From Cytobacillus solani (GTDB taxonomy: Bacteria; Bacillota; Bacilli; Bacillales; Cytobacillaceae): a stretch of 64,000 nt of DNA. This document shows positions 1-8,291 of this stretch, one piece after another (positions within the stretch are counted from its first letter, which is position 1; each line of letters starts with the position of its first letter). The stretch covers positions 4,368,857 to 4,432,856 of the forward strand of contig NZ_LJIX01000006.1 of NCBI RefSeq assembly GCF_001420595.1, read 5' to 3'. Made by a program: the position numbers and the translations under genes. The notes below the pieces were generated by a model. That model was given only the letters and a program-made list of their open reading frames with translations, searched no databases and was not told where the DNA came from.

Positions 1-1
1 A

Positions 2-256
2 CTTATTTGTGGAATTGGATTGGCCATATTCCGTAAGAACGAAAAAATAAGAAATGGACTAGAAAAAATTATTCTATTGCCTATCTCCTACCTGTTTGCT
101 CACTTACTTATAAAAGGTCTTCACTCTACAACTTACCTTGCTAGACGAGACTTTTATGCAATATTACTAGTCACAATTTCTTTATATTTTGCGTTGTTAG
201 CTGGAAGGAGCATATTAAAAAAATTATCAATCAAGAAGCCGAAAAGCACTTTATAA
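2..256 (+). CDS. C-terminal part of an unknown membrane protein (cut by window edge)
   Basis: The frame is open from the left edge of the window, so the gene starts upstream. About 84 residues remain, ending at TAA (254-256). Two clearly hydrophobic stretches (around IILLPISYLFAHLLI and AILLVTISLYFALLAG) suggest membrane segments separated by a basic loop, with a Lys-rich tail. I do not recognise a family. It sits at the outer edge of the accessory region, so it may belong to the mobile DNA. Confidence 0.5.
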   Translation, partial: LICGIGLAIFRKNEKIRNGLEKIILLPISYLFAHLLIKGLHSTTYLARRDFYAILLVTISLYFALLAGRSILKKLSIKKPKSTL

Positions 257-272
257 TAGTTGTTGCTTTCAC

Positions 273-578
273 TTGTTTATAATAGACTCACCAATCAGCG
301 ATTCTTTTCTTAATTTCAGTTCTATATTACTTGATACGGAAAGGTTTCCTGATGGATTCAGATTTCTAAAACATGGCCAAAAAGTATCCTTTGAATTGGT
401 TGAAACCCCAAATTCTACTGATCAGAGTCCATCTTCAACAAAACCAGCTAATAGTTGTCAACATTTTTCAATAAAAAATGAAAAATTAGATGATATACTA
501 AAGATGAGTATGCCAAATAACCTTCCTGATTTTCATTATTGGAAGGTTTTGTTTTATGTTGTTAAATATAGTTTTTAA
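273..578 (+). CDS. Hypothetical protein, possibly a degraded cold-shock-like domain
   Basis: A 101-residue frame from a TTG codon without a convincing ribosome site. The middle section (DGFRFLKHGQKVSFELVE) resembles the last strand of cold-shock domains, where a GxxxLKxGQxVxFxxVE pattern is usual, but the RNA-binding FGFI and VHF motifs are not seen. The 3' end overlaps the end of the IS110 transposase gene by four bases on the other strand, so the IS may have truncated it. This may be a gene remnant; I am not confident that it is expressed. Confidence 0.2.
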   Translation: MFIIDSPISDSFLNFSSILLDTERFPDGFRFLKHGQKVSFELVETPNSTDQSPSSTKPANSCQHFSIKNEKLDDILKMSMPNNLPDFHYWKVLFYVVKYSF

Positions 579-1813
579 GCTAACTCTTGGAAGATGGTTT
601 TGTTCTTTAAAAGTGCATAAATCAAGTGTAAAAGCTTATTAGCACAAGCAATTATTGCTACTCTATAGGGTTTACCTTCATCGCGTTTTTTATCGTAAAA
701 CTCTCTTAATCTTTTGTTTCGAGGTATAACGGTATCGCTCGTCTTTTGTTTACGGGCATCTCGAATTCCACAGTATACAGCCATATATAATGCTTGCCTT
801 AACCTTCTAGATCCTCTTTTCGTTATGCGATTGTTGGTCGCTGTAAACCTTCCAGAAGAGTAAACACTAGGATCTATTCCTGCAAAGGCAACTAACTTTT
901 TAGGATGATTAAACCGATCTATTCCTCCAATTTCGGAAATGTTTGTTGCCGCAATCTTTTCTCCGATACCAGGGATAGATTGGATAATCTTATATTCTTC
1001 AATTTCTTTAGCGAGGGCATCTATTTCAGTTTCTAGTTGTGATAGATGCTCTTGATATTGAAGAACAATGGTAATAAACATCTTTAGGTTAAATATATGG
1101 CTTTCATACAAATTGCTTTGAAATGGATTTCGTACTGCAGCCTCAATAAGCTTTTGTGCTTTTTCTTTTGCCCACTTTTCTGAACGTCTGGTACATAACG
1201 ATACAATCTTTTCAGTTAAAACGGATTCGGTAGTATTTAGTACAAGTTCAGAAGTAGGAAATAAGAAAAGAGTCTGTAATGAGACTTTTGAATATAAATT
1301 ACCAAAGACACCTCTATATTCAGGGAATATTTGATCTAGCACTGTTAGAAGCTGTACCTTGGTTTGTGCAGAGATACTTGAAATTGTCTCTTGTTGCCTT
1401 GTAAGATTACGAAGGTATAAGAGTTGAATACCTCTTTTCTTATACGGCTCAACTTCTTCTTTGTAGTATAGTTCGCAAAGAAGATAGGCATCGACAGCGT
1501 CTGTTTTTACCTTTCTTAAACTTGTACTCCTTGCACGATGAGAGATAAGGGGATTCACAATAATATAAACATATTGCTGTTCCTCCAAAAATTGAATAAC
1601 AGGAGAGTGGTAATGTCCTGTTGATTCTAATATAACCGAAGGTTGCTTACCATCAGCTACTCTTTCAATCTCTTTTAAGAATCCTAATAAATTCTCAAAG
1701 CCCTCCACTGTATGTTTTATACTAAAACTTTTACGAAAAGGCTGACCCTTATCCAAGAATGCTTGTACCTGACTTTCCCCCTTAGAAACATCCAGCCCTA
1801 CTACTGGATTCAT
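575..1813 (-). CDS. IS110-family transposase (DEDD recombinase)
   Basis: Transposase/recombinase of the IS110 family, about 412 residues from the preferred start. The N-terminal RuvC-like DEDD domain shows Asp8 (GLDVSKGES), Glu63 (ILESTGHYH) and the Asp105/Asp108 pair (KTDAVDAYLL). The C-terminal Transposase_20 region carries the helix-hairpin-helix IPGIGEKIAATNISEIG and the GIDPSVYSSGRF segment that supplies the catalytic serine. Three ATG codons follow the AAGGAGGAG ribosome site; the third (1811-1813) has the best spacing, so I chose it over longer starts. The frame is intact, so the element may still be active. IS110 enzymes are known to use a bridge RNA made from the non-coding end of the element. 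Confidence 0.9.
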   Translation of the reverse strand: MNPVVGLDVSKGESQVQAFLDKGQPFRKSFSIKHTVEGFENLLGFLKEIERVADGKQPSVILESTGHYHSPVIQFLEEQQYVYIIVNPLISHRARSTSLRKVKTDAVDAYLLCELYYKEEVEPYKKRGIQLLYLRNLTRQQETISSISAQTKVQLLTVLDQIFPEYRGVFGNLYSKVSLQTLFLFPTSELVLNTTESVLTEKIVSLCTRRSEKWAKEKAQKLIEAAVRNPFQSNLYESHIFNLKMFITIVLQYQEHLSQLETEIDALAKEIEEYKIIQSIPGIGEKIAATNISEIGGIDRFNHPKKLVAFAGIDPSVYSSGRFTATNNRITKRGSRRLRQALYMAVYCGIRDARKQKTSDTVIPRNKRLREFYDKKRDEGKPYRVAIIACANKLLHLIYALLKNKTIFQELA

Positions 1814-2010
1814 CATCATCTCCTCCTTGGAAATTAAGATTAGTCGGTTGTCCCTAGAGCTGCTTGTACTGTCATAGGTTCGCTTGTTAAACGGGATCAT
1901 TGTCCCAACCAGCCTGAAACATGCTTATACAAGTAGGGAGTGAACAGTTTTGCGGACGGGATCAAGTCCCACGGGCGCTACGTTCTACTCCGACTACCGC
2001 TATAATAAAA
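1814..2010 (-). ncRNA. Candidate IS110 bridge-RNA region
   Basis: Non-coding DNA upstream of the IS110 transposase. It contains two near-identical short hairpins, GGGATCATTGTCCC (near 1894-1907) and GGGATCAAGTCCC (near 1958-1970), plus other G/C-rich inverted segments. In studied IS110-group elements the non-coding DNA upstream of the recombinase gene encodes a structured guide ('bridge') RNA with target- and donor-binding loops. Position and structure fit that role, but the assignment is inference and the limits are not known. Confidence 0.35.
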
Positions 2011-2017
2011 CTAAATA

Positions 2018-2048
2018 AAAAAAATTCAACCAGTAAAAACTGGTTAAA
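2018..2048 (-). terminator. Hairpin with T-run upstream of the IS110 element
   Basis: Stem AACCAGT / ACTGGTT (2028-2034 with 2039-2045). Read on the minus strand it is followed by GAA and a run of eight T residues. It would stop transcripts leaving the endolysin gene before they enter the IS. Confidence 0.5.
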
Positions 2049-2086
2049 CTTATATTACGATCGGGCGCTTTTCTTAAGTAAGACAT

Positions 2087-2118
2087 AAAAAGCCCATTTC
2101 GTTTGAGATGGGCTTTTT
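2087..2118 (-). terminator. Terminator of the endolysin gene
   Basis: Strong inverted repeat AAAAGCCCAT / ATGGGCTTTT just downstream of the endolysin stop codon. T-runs lie on both sides, so it can act in both directions. Confidence 0.8.
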
Positions 2119-2122
2119 GTAT

Positions 2123-3034
2123 TCAACTATAAACTTCTGCTGCCTGGGCTAACAAAGCTTTAGATGGAGTCTCATACTTGATATAACCATCCATCTTTGT
2201 GACCCAATGTCCCCCGCCAACATCATACTGCCCGCCATATTTATCACGATATCCATATACCCTAAACTGATCATCAGGTTTTAAGATACGCACCATTTCA
2301 AGCTTCCCTTCTTCATTATCAATCCATAAATTTATTGGTTTGAGGATTGTTACACGACCAATTTGCCCCTTTTTAAATTCAGTTTTACCCCACATTAGTT
2401 TTTCTGTAGGAGCTGGTGGCATACTTTCAACTCCAATAAACCACTCCAATGATCTACTACCGTTTAATTGGTTCAGATCTAAATATCCTCCATACCAGTT
2501 CACACGACCCTTTTCAGTGTATTGCCATAGGTCGCAAGCGTAATCAGGCTTTTTGGATGGGGTTCCGTCATTTTTGCCATAACGTGGAATCCACAGGAAG
2601 TCTGCTTTTACTTTATCCATGCCATATGGCTTGTAAAAATGGTGTCCAGTATATAACCCAACTGGTCTGCTATCGTTAGCCTTTAAATAGTCAATAAATA
2701 CTTGAGTAGCTGGAGCCATTTCAGCTTTTGTTTTTGTGGTCTGTACCTCTACATCAACAACTAAAAATTTTGCATCTTTGTCGCATCTACTTAGGAAGTC
2801 TTTTGCTTCACGGATAGCATCATTCTTATCTTTAAATAGCGTGTAAATATAATGTCCAAATGGAATCCCATACTGCTTGCAAGAAGCAACGTGCTTTTTA
2901 TACTCTCGATCAATCGTAGAGGTGCCATATTGTGTACGAATAACAAATAGCGCAACCTCTTTGGCAGCCTGCTCCCAATTGATTTTACTATTAGGTTGAT
3001 GATGAGAAATATCAACGATTAATTTCTTTGTCAT
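2123..3034 (-). CDS. GH25 lysozyme (phage endolysin) with C-terminal wall-associated domain
   Basis: A 303-residue muramidase. Residues 1-200 form the GH25 domain: the strand LIVDISHHQP carries the first acidic residue and FLVVDVEVQ carries the catalytic Asp/Glu region. There is no signal peptide, as expected for a phage endolysin released by a holin, and a broken holin gene lies immediately upstream. Residues 210-303 form a separate domain starting at LMWGKTEFKKGQIGRVTIL and ending at IKYETPSKALLAQ. The same domain occurs in the TraB/GumN protein at 47800-49026, so it is probably a wall-targeting or SH3-like module. The frame is intact although its neighbours are decayed. Confidence 0.9.
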   Translation of the reverse strand: MTKKLIVDISHHQPNSKINWEQAAKEVALFVIRTQYGTSTIDREYKKHVASCKQYGIPFGHYIYTLFKDKNDAIREAKDFLSRCDKDAKFLVVDVEVQTTKTKAEMAPATQVFIDYLKANDSRPVGLYTGHHFYKPYGMDKVKADFLWIPRYGKNDGTPSKKPDYACDLWQYTEKGRVNWYGGYLDLNQLNGSRSLEWFIGVESMPPAPTEKLMWGKTEFKKGQIGRVTILKPINLWIDNEEGKLEMVRILKPDDQFRVYGYRDKYGGQYDVGGGHWVTKMDGYIKYETPSKALLAQAAEVYS

Positions 3035-3040
3035 TTTCTA

Positions 3041-3440
3041 TCATCCTTTCCTTTTAAGGACAACGATTGCACTCTTAATTTGCTCTGGCACTGGAAGACC
3101 AATCCGTCCTGCATTTTCTGTTATTGATAAAATCTCGTTTACTGCGTAAAACACAATAACCATAGTCATTACCAATGCTTTTGTTTCTAAACCGCTTTCA
3201 ATTAGCAATAGATCTATTAAATGCGCAACAGCTACCATTACAAAGATGAAAACTTTCCTTACAATCCCAATCATGCCCACTTTGTTTTTTAAATTTCCTT
3301 AAACAAAGCCAGCAGCCATTCCACTTATAAAATCAAGAATGGCTAAAACAAGTAAAATAGTCAATAAAATAGTCCAATTCCCATATAGGAATTGGACTGC
3401 TCCTGCAATAATGCTGTTACAAATTGAAAAGTTTCTCCAT
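3041..3440 (-). pseudogene. Broken phage holin (toxin-secretion/phage-lysis holin family)
   Basis: Read right to left, a start with a ribosome-like GGTGG gives MEKLFNL and then a stop. A second frame continues through GAVQFLYGNW and ILLVLAILDFISGMAAGFV to an in-frame TAA (about 3299). The same frame then resumes as GNLKNKVGMIGIVRKVFIF and runs to the normal end, ENAGRIGLPVPEQIK. Together these cover a complete holin of about 130 residues with a frameshift near residue 8 and a nonsense codon near residue 48. A shorter product could start at ATG 3280 but would lack the first membrane segment. It lies directly upstream of the endolysin gene, so the pair was a lysis cassette. Confidence 0.75.
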
Positions 3441-3465
3441 ATTTCCACCATACTCTCATAAAATT

Positions 3466-3712
3466 ATCCCAGAGCGGTATTTTCACAACGTTCTCTCCAG
3501 AGATTGAACTTTGGAAAGTTGATGTAATTGAGACTAAAAGAGTTAATGGCTTCCGTGGCTTTATCATAAGATTACATTCGATATAGAGCCTTCAACTGGA
3601 CATCATGTTTCAACTAGAAAAGACCGTTTAACATATCAACTTCCTTATGGTCCAACAGTAAAATTGATTAAACATACTCGCTTAGCACCATATGAAATAT
3701 CAATCGACTAAT
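3466..3712 (+). pseudogene. Scraps of a phage-type gene, frameshifted
   Basis: On the plus strand one frame reads FSPEIELWKVDVIETKRVNG and continues through GFRGFIIR to a stop near 3585. A second frame then reads KITFDIEPSTGHHVSTRKDR and continues through LPYGPTVKLIKHTRLAPYEI to TAA at about 3712. The two pieces lie end to end and each looks like real protein, so one gene broken by a frameshift is likely. I do not recognise the family. Confidence 0.3.
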
Positions 3713-3856
3713 ATTATACCTAAAAGGAATCAATACTATCATTTTAAAAATCGTATTACGACAAAAAATATATAACTTATCACATTTTTTAAACCGATAT
3801 CATAAATTTTTTTCCATGGGTACTCTATTATTAAAAATTATGAAGTGGTGTTAACA
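3713..3856. other. AT-rich gap, nothing recognised
   Basis: Non-coding, strongly AT-rich stretch between phage-gene remnants. I see no convincing promoter, RNA or repeat in it. Confidence 0.4.
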
Positions 3857-3982
3857 TTGGACCAATTAGGGGGAAAAATTGATAAAGTTTCTAACCAATT
3901 AACAGATCTTAGGTTGGAGCTTTGGATAAAACATACCTTGTTCACATGGCAATGGTGGATGCTAGTCGCTTGCTCGGCGTAG
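3857..3982 (+). pseudogene. N-terminal piece of a small phage/membrane protein next to the group II intron
   Basis: From a TTG codon the frame reads LDQLGGKIDKVSNQLTDLRL and continues through ELWIKHTLFTWQWWMLVACS to a TAG at 3980-3982. A coiled-coil-like start followed by an aromatic entry into a membrane segment looks like the beginning of a longer protein. The hydrophobic segment stops abruptly where the intron ends (about 3984). The continuation is not found on the far side of the intron (after 6470), so the gene was probably already broken or rearranged. Confidence 0.35.
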
Positions 3983-3983
3983 G

Positions 3984-6469
3984 ATAAGCGCCCAGCGCCT
4001 TGTCATATTGCTATGATAGGTTTCCAAACGCTCTCCTCCGAACCGTACGTACACCTCTCGATGTATACGGCTCTCCATTTGTCAATCTAGTCTTCCAGCG
4101 TGTAAGTCTACATGGCACTCTTTACACAGTGTCATGGTTTTTCTTCTTCTCGCTATCATATTTTGCTCCCATAACTTTTTGCCTTTAAGGTCTTTTATTT
4201 TCCTCACATGGTGAACTTCGATGGGTACGTTCTCAGCTCCGCACCATTCACATTTATTCGCAAGTAGGCGCTCTACTAAGCTAGTCCTTCCACCGTACAT
4301 AGCTGTTTGCTCTCTAAAATCCATTCCTTCTTCTCTTAAAACGGATAGGTTGTATTTAAAACCTTTGCTATAAAATAGTCGGATTTTAACACCCTGTTTG
4401 GTTTCAAATTTTACACCCAAATCCTTATGAACTCTGTATTTACTAGCCATTTTACCTACCGATGACTTATATTTCTGAGCCATTGTTCTAAGAAAGCTAA
4501 ATTTCATTACATAATAATAGCTATGAAGATTGCTAACATTGAAAGCCATTCTGTAATAATTATATAGTCCTTCAATTTCGCTGTTGTACGTACTGATTAT
4601 TTCAATATCTTCAAGATTACTTAAGTAGGTACGGTGTATTGGCTTCCAGATATGTCCGAAGGACACTCTAAGCGCACCTAGAGATAATAATTTGTTAATC
4701 CATTTCTCTCTAGGTAGACTGAGATAGCATTTACCTTTTGCAGATTTGCGAGTAATTTTCTGTCCCTTGAAAGTACCTCCTTTGAGGGATTCATCCTGCG
4801 AAATCATGATGTCATATCCTAAGAAACGTGCTTTCTTCTTGTTATGGGTAATTAGGGTTTTCTCTTGTGATAGCTCTAAGTTAAGCTTTTCCTTTAGATA
4901 TCTTGTTAGGTCTTCCTTAACCTTTTCGGCGTCCTGTTTACTTCCTATAATTCCTATAAGGAAATCATCGGCATATCTTACGTACTGTATTCTTCGGAAA
5001 TTAGGGTCATTCTGAACCGTTCTCCGCATAGTACCTCGTAAGTTGTACAGGTTTTTGATTTCCTGTTTGTAATTAAACCTATTTTCTTCCGTAAGATTTT
5101 GCCATTCGTTGTGAAGTGTTTTCTTGAGTTCATGTATTTTTTTGCTTATTTTCATGTACTCCTTATTAGCTGCTCTTTTGGTTCCTTTATCGAAGGAAGC
5201 TTTATATTCCTCGATATAAATGTCCAATTCGTTTAAATAGATATTAGATAATATTGGGCTGATTATCCCACCTTGTGGGGTTCCACTGTATGTTTGGTGA
5301 AATTTCCAATCCTCAAGATAGCCAGCTTTTAAGAACTTCCATATTAGATTAATAAACTTTTCGTCCTTTATTCTTTTGCGAAGAATGTTTATTAAAATAT
5401 GGTGGTCAATATTATCAAAGAATCCTTTGATGTCACCTTCTACAAACCACTTTGTATGTGTTAAAGTATTTTTACATTGTAGAAGTGCTGTGTGACAGCT
5501 TCTTCTTGGTCTAAATCCATGTGAATTGGGTGAAAAAGCAGGTTCATATATCTCTTCCAATAAGTTTCTAACTACCTCTTGAACAAGCTTATCTTCAAAA
5601 GACGGAATTCCTAGAGGTCTTTTTCCTCCGTTACTCTTGGGAATATACACACGTTTTGCAGGCACTGGACTATAGGTTTGATTTCTTAGGCTCTCGATAA
5701 TACGTTCAATTCTTTCAATGCTCATACCATCAACTGTCTTTCCATCAGAACCAGCAGTCATATTCCCTGTTTTGGCATATATTTTCCCATAAGCTTTGAG
5801 AAAAAATTCAGGATTGTATAGATTCCTATACAAGCGTTCAAATTGATATCCTTTTATTTTCGCTTTGGAAGATAGAGTGTTTAACACTAATATCGGATTT
5901 CTCATAATGCCTCCCGCATTGACCCATTTTCGTATCAAACTCGACAAACTGTTTCCCTTCGCCATGTAATAGGCTTTCCCTATCTCAGACTACTACGGAA
6001 ACTCCGTTACCCTATTGGATATTCAGATACAACTATCATAGCCTCAAAAGGCTTTCCAACTTAGGTAATCCCCATTTAGACAGATAAAAACATAGCTTAT
6101 TGTAATGTCGGAAGTGACTTTCGTCTGTTTCTACTGATGGTAGATGGAAGAATATGATTCACTTGGTTTGGTGCAGTGTTCCAACACCTCCCCCATATTC
6201 TCATGAAGTTTCAGATTCCATTCTTCATGCGCAAGCATCATCGTCCTTAGACTATCATTCAAGCAGTATAGCTTTCTTCCTTATTTACATATTTCATCTA
6301 GCCATTCAGTCGTGACGTAGAATCTCGCCAACTTATGGCATTATTCACCATGCTACACTCCCCGTCTGGTTTCCCTTTCGGATAAGATGATTGATGATAG
6401 GTATAGATTGTGAATTTTAACCTACGCTGTTGCCACACAGCGAATTCTTATCTGCCCTTATGGGCGCAC
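3984..6469 (-). mobile_element. Group II intron with encoded reverse transcriptase
   Basis: Mobile self-splicing intron on the minus strand. The 5' end is set by the consensus GTGCGCCC, which begins at 6469. A canonical 34-nt domain V (4040-4073) starts GAGCCGTAT and ends GTACGGTTC. A domain VI-like hairpin with a GCAA loop follows at about 4003-4035. The 3' boundary is less certain; an 'AY' end fits near 3984 but could lie a few bases to 20 bases further in. The ribozyme domains flank an intact intron-encoded protein, so the intron may be mobile. It sits in decayed prophage DNA. Confidence 0.85.
4082..5905 (-). CDS. ltrA: Group II intron reverse transcriptase/maturase with HNH endonuclease
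   Basis: Intron-encoded protein of about 607 residues. The reverse transcriptase core includes KRPLGIPSFEDKLVQ, GTPQGGIISPILSN and the catalytic YADD in VRYADDFLIG. The maturase/thumb region follows. The C-terminus is an HNH nuclease with a zinc site: CEWCG, then EVHHVRK, then LCKECHVDLH. All motifs are present, so splicing, target nicking and reverse transcription are plausible. I chose the ATG at 5905 (MRNPILVLNTL) because GGGAGG lies four bases upstream and related proteins start here. An in-frame ATG at 5965 would add 20 residues and has a weaker site. Confidence 0.9.
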   Translation of the reverse strand: MRNPILVLNTLSSKAKIKGYQFERLYRNLYNPEFFLKAYGKIYAKTGNMTAGSDGKTVDGMSIERIERIIESLRNQTYSPVPAKRVYIPKSNGGKRPLGIPSFEDKLVQEVVRNLLEEIYEPAFSPNSHGFRPRRSCHTALLQCKNTLTHTKWFVEGDIKGFFDNIDHHILINILRKRIKDEKFINLIWKFLKAGYLEDWKFHQTYSGTPQGGIISPILSNIYLNELDIYIEEYKASFDKGTKRAANKEYMKISKKIHELKKTLHNEWQNLTEENRFNYKQEIKNLYNLRGTMRRTVQNDPNFRRIQYVRYADDFLIGIIGSKQDAEKVKEDLTRYLKEKLNLELSQEKTLITHNKKKARFLGYDIMISQDESLKGGTFKGQKITRKSAKGKCYLSLPREKWINKLLSLGALRVSFGHIWKPIHRTYLSNLEDIEIISTYNSEIEGLYNYYRMAFNVSNLHSYYYVMKFSFLRTMAQKYKSSVGKMASKYRVHKDLGVKFETKQGVKIRLFYSKGFKYNLSVLREEGMDFREQTAMYGGRTSLVERLLANKCEWCGAENVPIEVHHVRKIKDLKGKKLWEQNMIARRRKTMTLCKECHVDLHAGRLD

Positions 6470-6724
6470 AACATAATGCTTATTAAGTAGACGATCGATT
6501 CATCTAACAATTTGCTTCATGATAATTAACAATGAATTTACAGTTCAGATATACTAGGTAAATAATCAAAATTTATTATTAGATTATTGAAATACTGAAT
6601 TTGAAAGGAGTTAGGTTGATGGTTGAATTTCTGTCTAGACTAGTTATTTTAACCACCTTTTGCACTCTTTTACCTTAATATGATGCAATGTTATAACCCT
6701 TTCTTTTAACAAATTGCTAAATTA
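6470..6724. other. AT-rich flank of the group II intron
   Basis: Non-coding DNA on the 5' side of the intron. Apart from a possible 19-codon peptide at 6619-6678 I see no gene. No extension of the frame interrupted at 3982 is present here. Confidence 0.4.
6619..6678 (+). CDS. Possible 19-residue hydrophobic peptide
   Basis: ATG with a very good ribosome site (AAAGGAG, 8 bases upstream) opens a 19-residue frame, MVEFLSRLVILTTFCTLLP, ending in TAA. It could be a genuine membrane micropeptide or the start of a lost gene. Only the ribosome site supports it. Confidence 0.25.
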   Translation: MVEFLSRLVILTTFCTLLP

Positions 6725-7033
6725 TTAATTTCTTTCAGCTCCTGCAATTCCGATTTCACTTATATCGGCAATTTCTTGATACGATCTAAGTTCCTTTTCT
6801 AAGCATTCAACTTTCTTCTGGAGATGACCAGCAATTTTATTTTCATTATCGAATGCCTTTTTCCAATGAGAAATTTCCTTCTGCAGTTGATTTGTTTTTT
6901 CAGCCAAACGATGTAAAAACATGAAATCATCCATATCAATATCGACTCGATCATAAATTCCATAGCCTTTGTTGGCGAGTAGATTCAAAAATTGCTGTCA
7001 TCAATCCTTCTAAACGTTCTTTTTCTCCAAATA
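6725..7033 (-). pseudogene. Small coiled-coil phage-type protein, N-terminus frameshifted
   Basis: The main frame (6725-6988, from a TTG) gives about 87 residues: NLLANKGYGIYDRVDIDMDD, then a predicted coiled coil (LAEKTNQLQKEISHWKKAF through LEKELRSYQE). Immediately upstream another frame reads FGEKERLEGLMTAIFES behind a GGAGG ribosome site, but has no start codon and runs out of frame. Joined, the two would make a normal N-terminus, so the gene seems to carry a lost start and a one-base shift. Function unknown. Confidence 0.45.
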
Positions 7034-7152
7034 AACTCCCTCCTAACCTAATAAACTTAATAATTCTTTTACAAACAACTTCCCTATTATGAAAATTATG
7101 GTATAATTTCCTATAACTACAACTGGAACTACAAGGAAATGAGGTTAAATCT

Positions 7153-7257
7153 ATGCCAGAAATTAAATGGGGATCCCCATTGAGTTTAGCTTGTTTAGGT
7201 GTATTCTTAGGTGGACTAGGAATCTTTTTTAAGGCTATATGGAGTACTTTTTTGTAA
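7153..7257 (+). CDS. Small hydrophobic peptide (34 residues)
   Basis: ATG preceded by AATGAGG starts a 34-residue frame beginning MPEIKWGSPLSLACLG and ending AIWSTFL. One membrane segment spans most of the protein. A textbook terminator follows directly, which together with the ribosome site makes a real transcription unit likely. Such small phage-derived peptides are common in Bacillus islands; no function can be given. Confidence 0.5.
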   Translation: MPEIKWGSPLSLACLGVFLGGLGIFFKAIWSTFL

Positions 7258-7284
7258 ACAGACTAATTTAGTCTGTTTTTTCAT
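7258..7284 (+). terminator. Rho-independent terminator
   Basis: Stem AACAGACTAA / TTAGTCTGTT followed by a T-run, directly after the 34-residue peptide gene. Confidence 0.85.
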
Positions 7285-7417
7285 TTAATAAATTGGAAAC
7301 ATAATAATTCTTTTGTTTCATAAGTCTTTTTGTTAAATTTTAGGTTTAAATCCTCGTTTATTTATGTTAACTTTACATTATATATTGTTTACATATTTGA
7401 TTTGTGAGGAGCATTTT

Positions 7418-7606
7418 ATGAATAACAAACTTCGATCTATAATTTCTGTTACTACAGCCCTGTTGTTTTTAATTCTGGTTTTTATGAACTTCATAGGATA
7501 TTGGTCTGCTAACTCGTTTATTCAAATCCTATTTTTCTTCATTATGGTAATTTCAATTTTTAATGCAGGATTCGAAATTTGTAAGTATCAAAAACTAAAG
7601 AGTTGA
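7418..7606 (+). CDS. Small two-helix membrane protein, unknown
   Basis: I chose the ATG at 7418 because GTGAGGAG lies seven bases upstream; an in-frame ATG at 7364 has no ribosome site. The 62-residue product has two hydrophobic helices (SVTTALLFLILVFMNFIGYW and FIQILFFFIMVISIFNAGF) and a short basic tail. No family is recognised. It lies among phage remnants and two similar tiny membrane-protein genes. Confidence 0.5.
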   Translation: MNNKLRSIISVTTALLFLILVFMNFIGYWSANSFIQILFFFIMVISIFNAGFEICKYQKLKS

Positions 7607-7718
7607 TTGGATATCCAATTGATTCTATTTTCTCAACAGTAAACTCAATAATAATTCATAATATGCACTTCCTCCAAACTGTTATAATTATGATATAAAC
7701 CAGTTCGGAGGGGTAAAT

Positions 7719-7895
7719 TTGAGTAAATATATTGCCAGTACTTTATTAATTACTTTTGGTGCCTTTATCATGTTATATCTGCTTGTTCTCATTGATCCAA
7801 CAGCCATTTTTGGAGTGTCATTTGTTTTTATTTTCTTAATATCAATCGTGATCGTAATGCAAATGAGAATTATAGAATTGCTGAAGAAAAAATAA
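7719..7895 (+). CDS. Small two-helix membrane protein, unknown (TTG start)
   Basis: A strong ribosome site (GGAGGGG) precedes a TTG start, giving 58 residues with two membrane segments (ITFGAFIMLYLLVLI and VSFVFIFLISIVIVMQM) and a Lys-rich end (LLKKK). A terminator follows. It resembles the previous small gene in layout: short loop between two helices. Function unknown. Confidence 0.5.
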   Translation: MSKYIASTLLITFGAFIMLYLLVLIDPTAIFGVSFVFIFLISIVIVMQMRIIELLKKK

Positions 7896-7904
7896 AGTTA
7901 CTAG

Positions 7905-7933
7905 AATCTCTTCATAAAGAAGGGATTTTTTTT
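7905..7933 (+). terminator. Rho-independent terminator
   Basis: Stem AATCTCTTC / GAAGGGATT with an ATAAA loop and a run of eight T residues. Confidence 0.75.
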
Positions 7934-7952
7934 AGGAAACATAATACAAAGT

Positions 7953-8270
7953 CTATAAACTAAACCCATACACCTTTTCGTCGATGATATCCTGCGTAAT
8001 ACCTATATATCTCACCGCAACTGCCGGACTGCTATGATTAAATATCTCCTGCAGCGCAGCCACATCCTTATATTGCTTGTAAAAATAATATCCGAACGTC
8101 TTCCTCAATGTGTGAGTGCCTATCTCTTCAAGCCCTACTTCTTGCGTTAAGTATCTTCCAGGCCTGAACCCTGTGTATTCGGTCCTGCCCTCTCCTTGAT
8201 TGGAAAAGATATGCTGCTAGTTCTTTATCGATCGTAAATTTACTAATGTGCTCCTGGAGCTTTAAAGTGC
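7953..8270 (-). pseudogene. C-terminal remnant of a tyrosine recombinase
   Basis: The minus strand encodes GLEEIGTHTLRKTFGYYFYK, then VAALQEIFNHSSPAVAVRYI, ending in GFSL and a stop. This contains the H-x-x-R box (HTLRKTFGYYFYK), the NHSS box and the catalytic Tyr (VRYIG) of phage-type integrases. Upstream, a different frame reads ELAAYLFQSRRG and RVQAWKIL, normally contiguous in this family, so there is a frameshift near 8165. The N-terminal half is missing. Confidence 0.75.
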
Positions 8271-8291
8271 TTGGCATTCATCGGATTACTC

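Larger units (their letters stand above)
570..2010 (-). mobile_element. IS110-family insertion sequence (ends approximate)
   Basis: The element consists of a full-length IS110-type transposase gene and about 190 bases of structured non-coding DNA upstream of it. IS110 elements lack terminal inverted repeats and usually make little or no target duplication, so I cannot place the ends from this sequence alone. The left end must lie near the transposase stop (575). The right end lies somewhere between 1900 and 2050, before the terminators of the neighbouring endolysin gene. Confidence 0.7.

Noticed and set aside
3361-3567. 68-residue minus-strand frame near the endolysin
   Set aside because: It overlaps the broken holin in another frame and the phage scraps on the plus strand; its sequence resembles nothing coherent.
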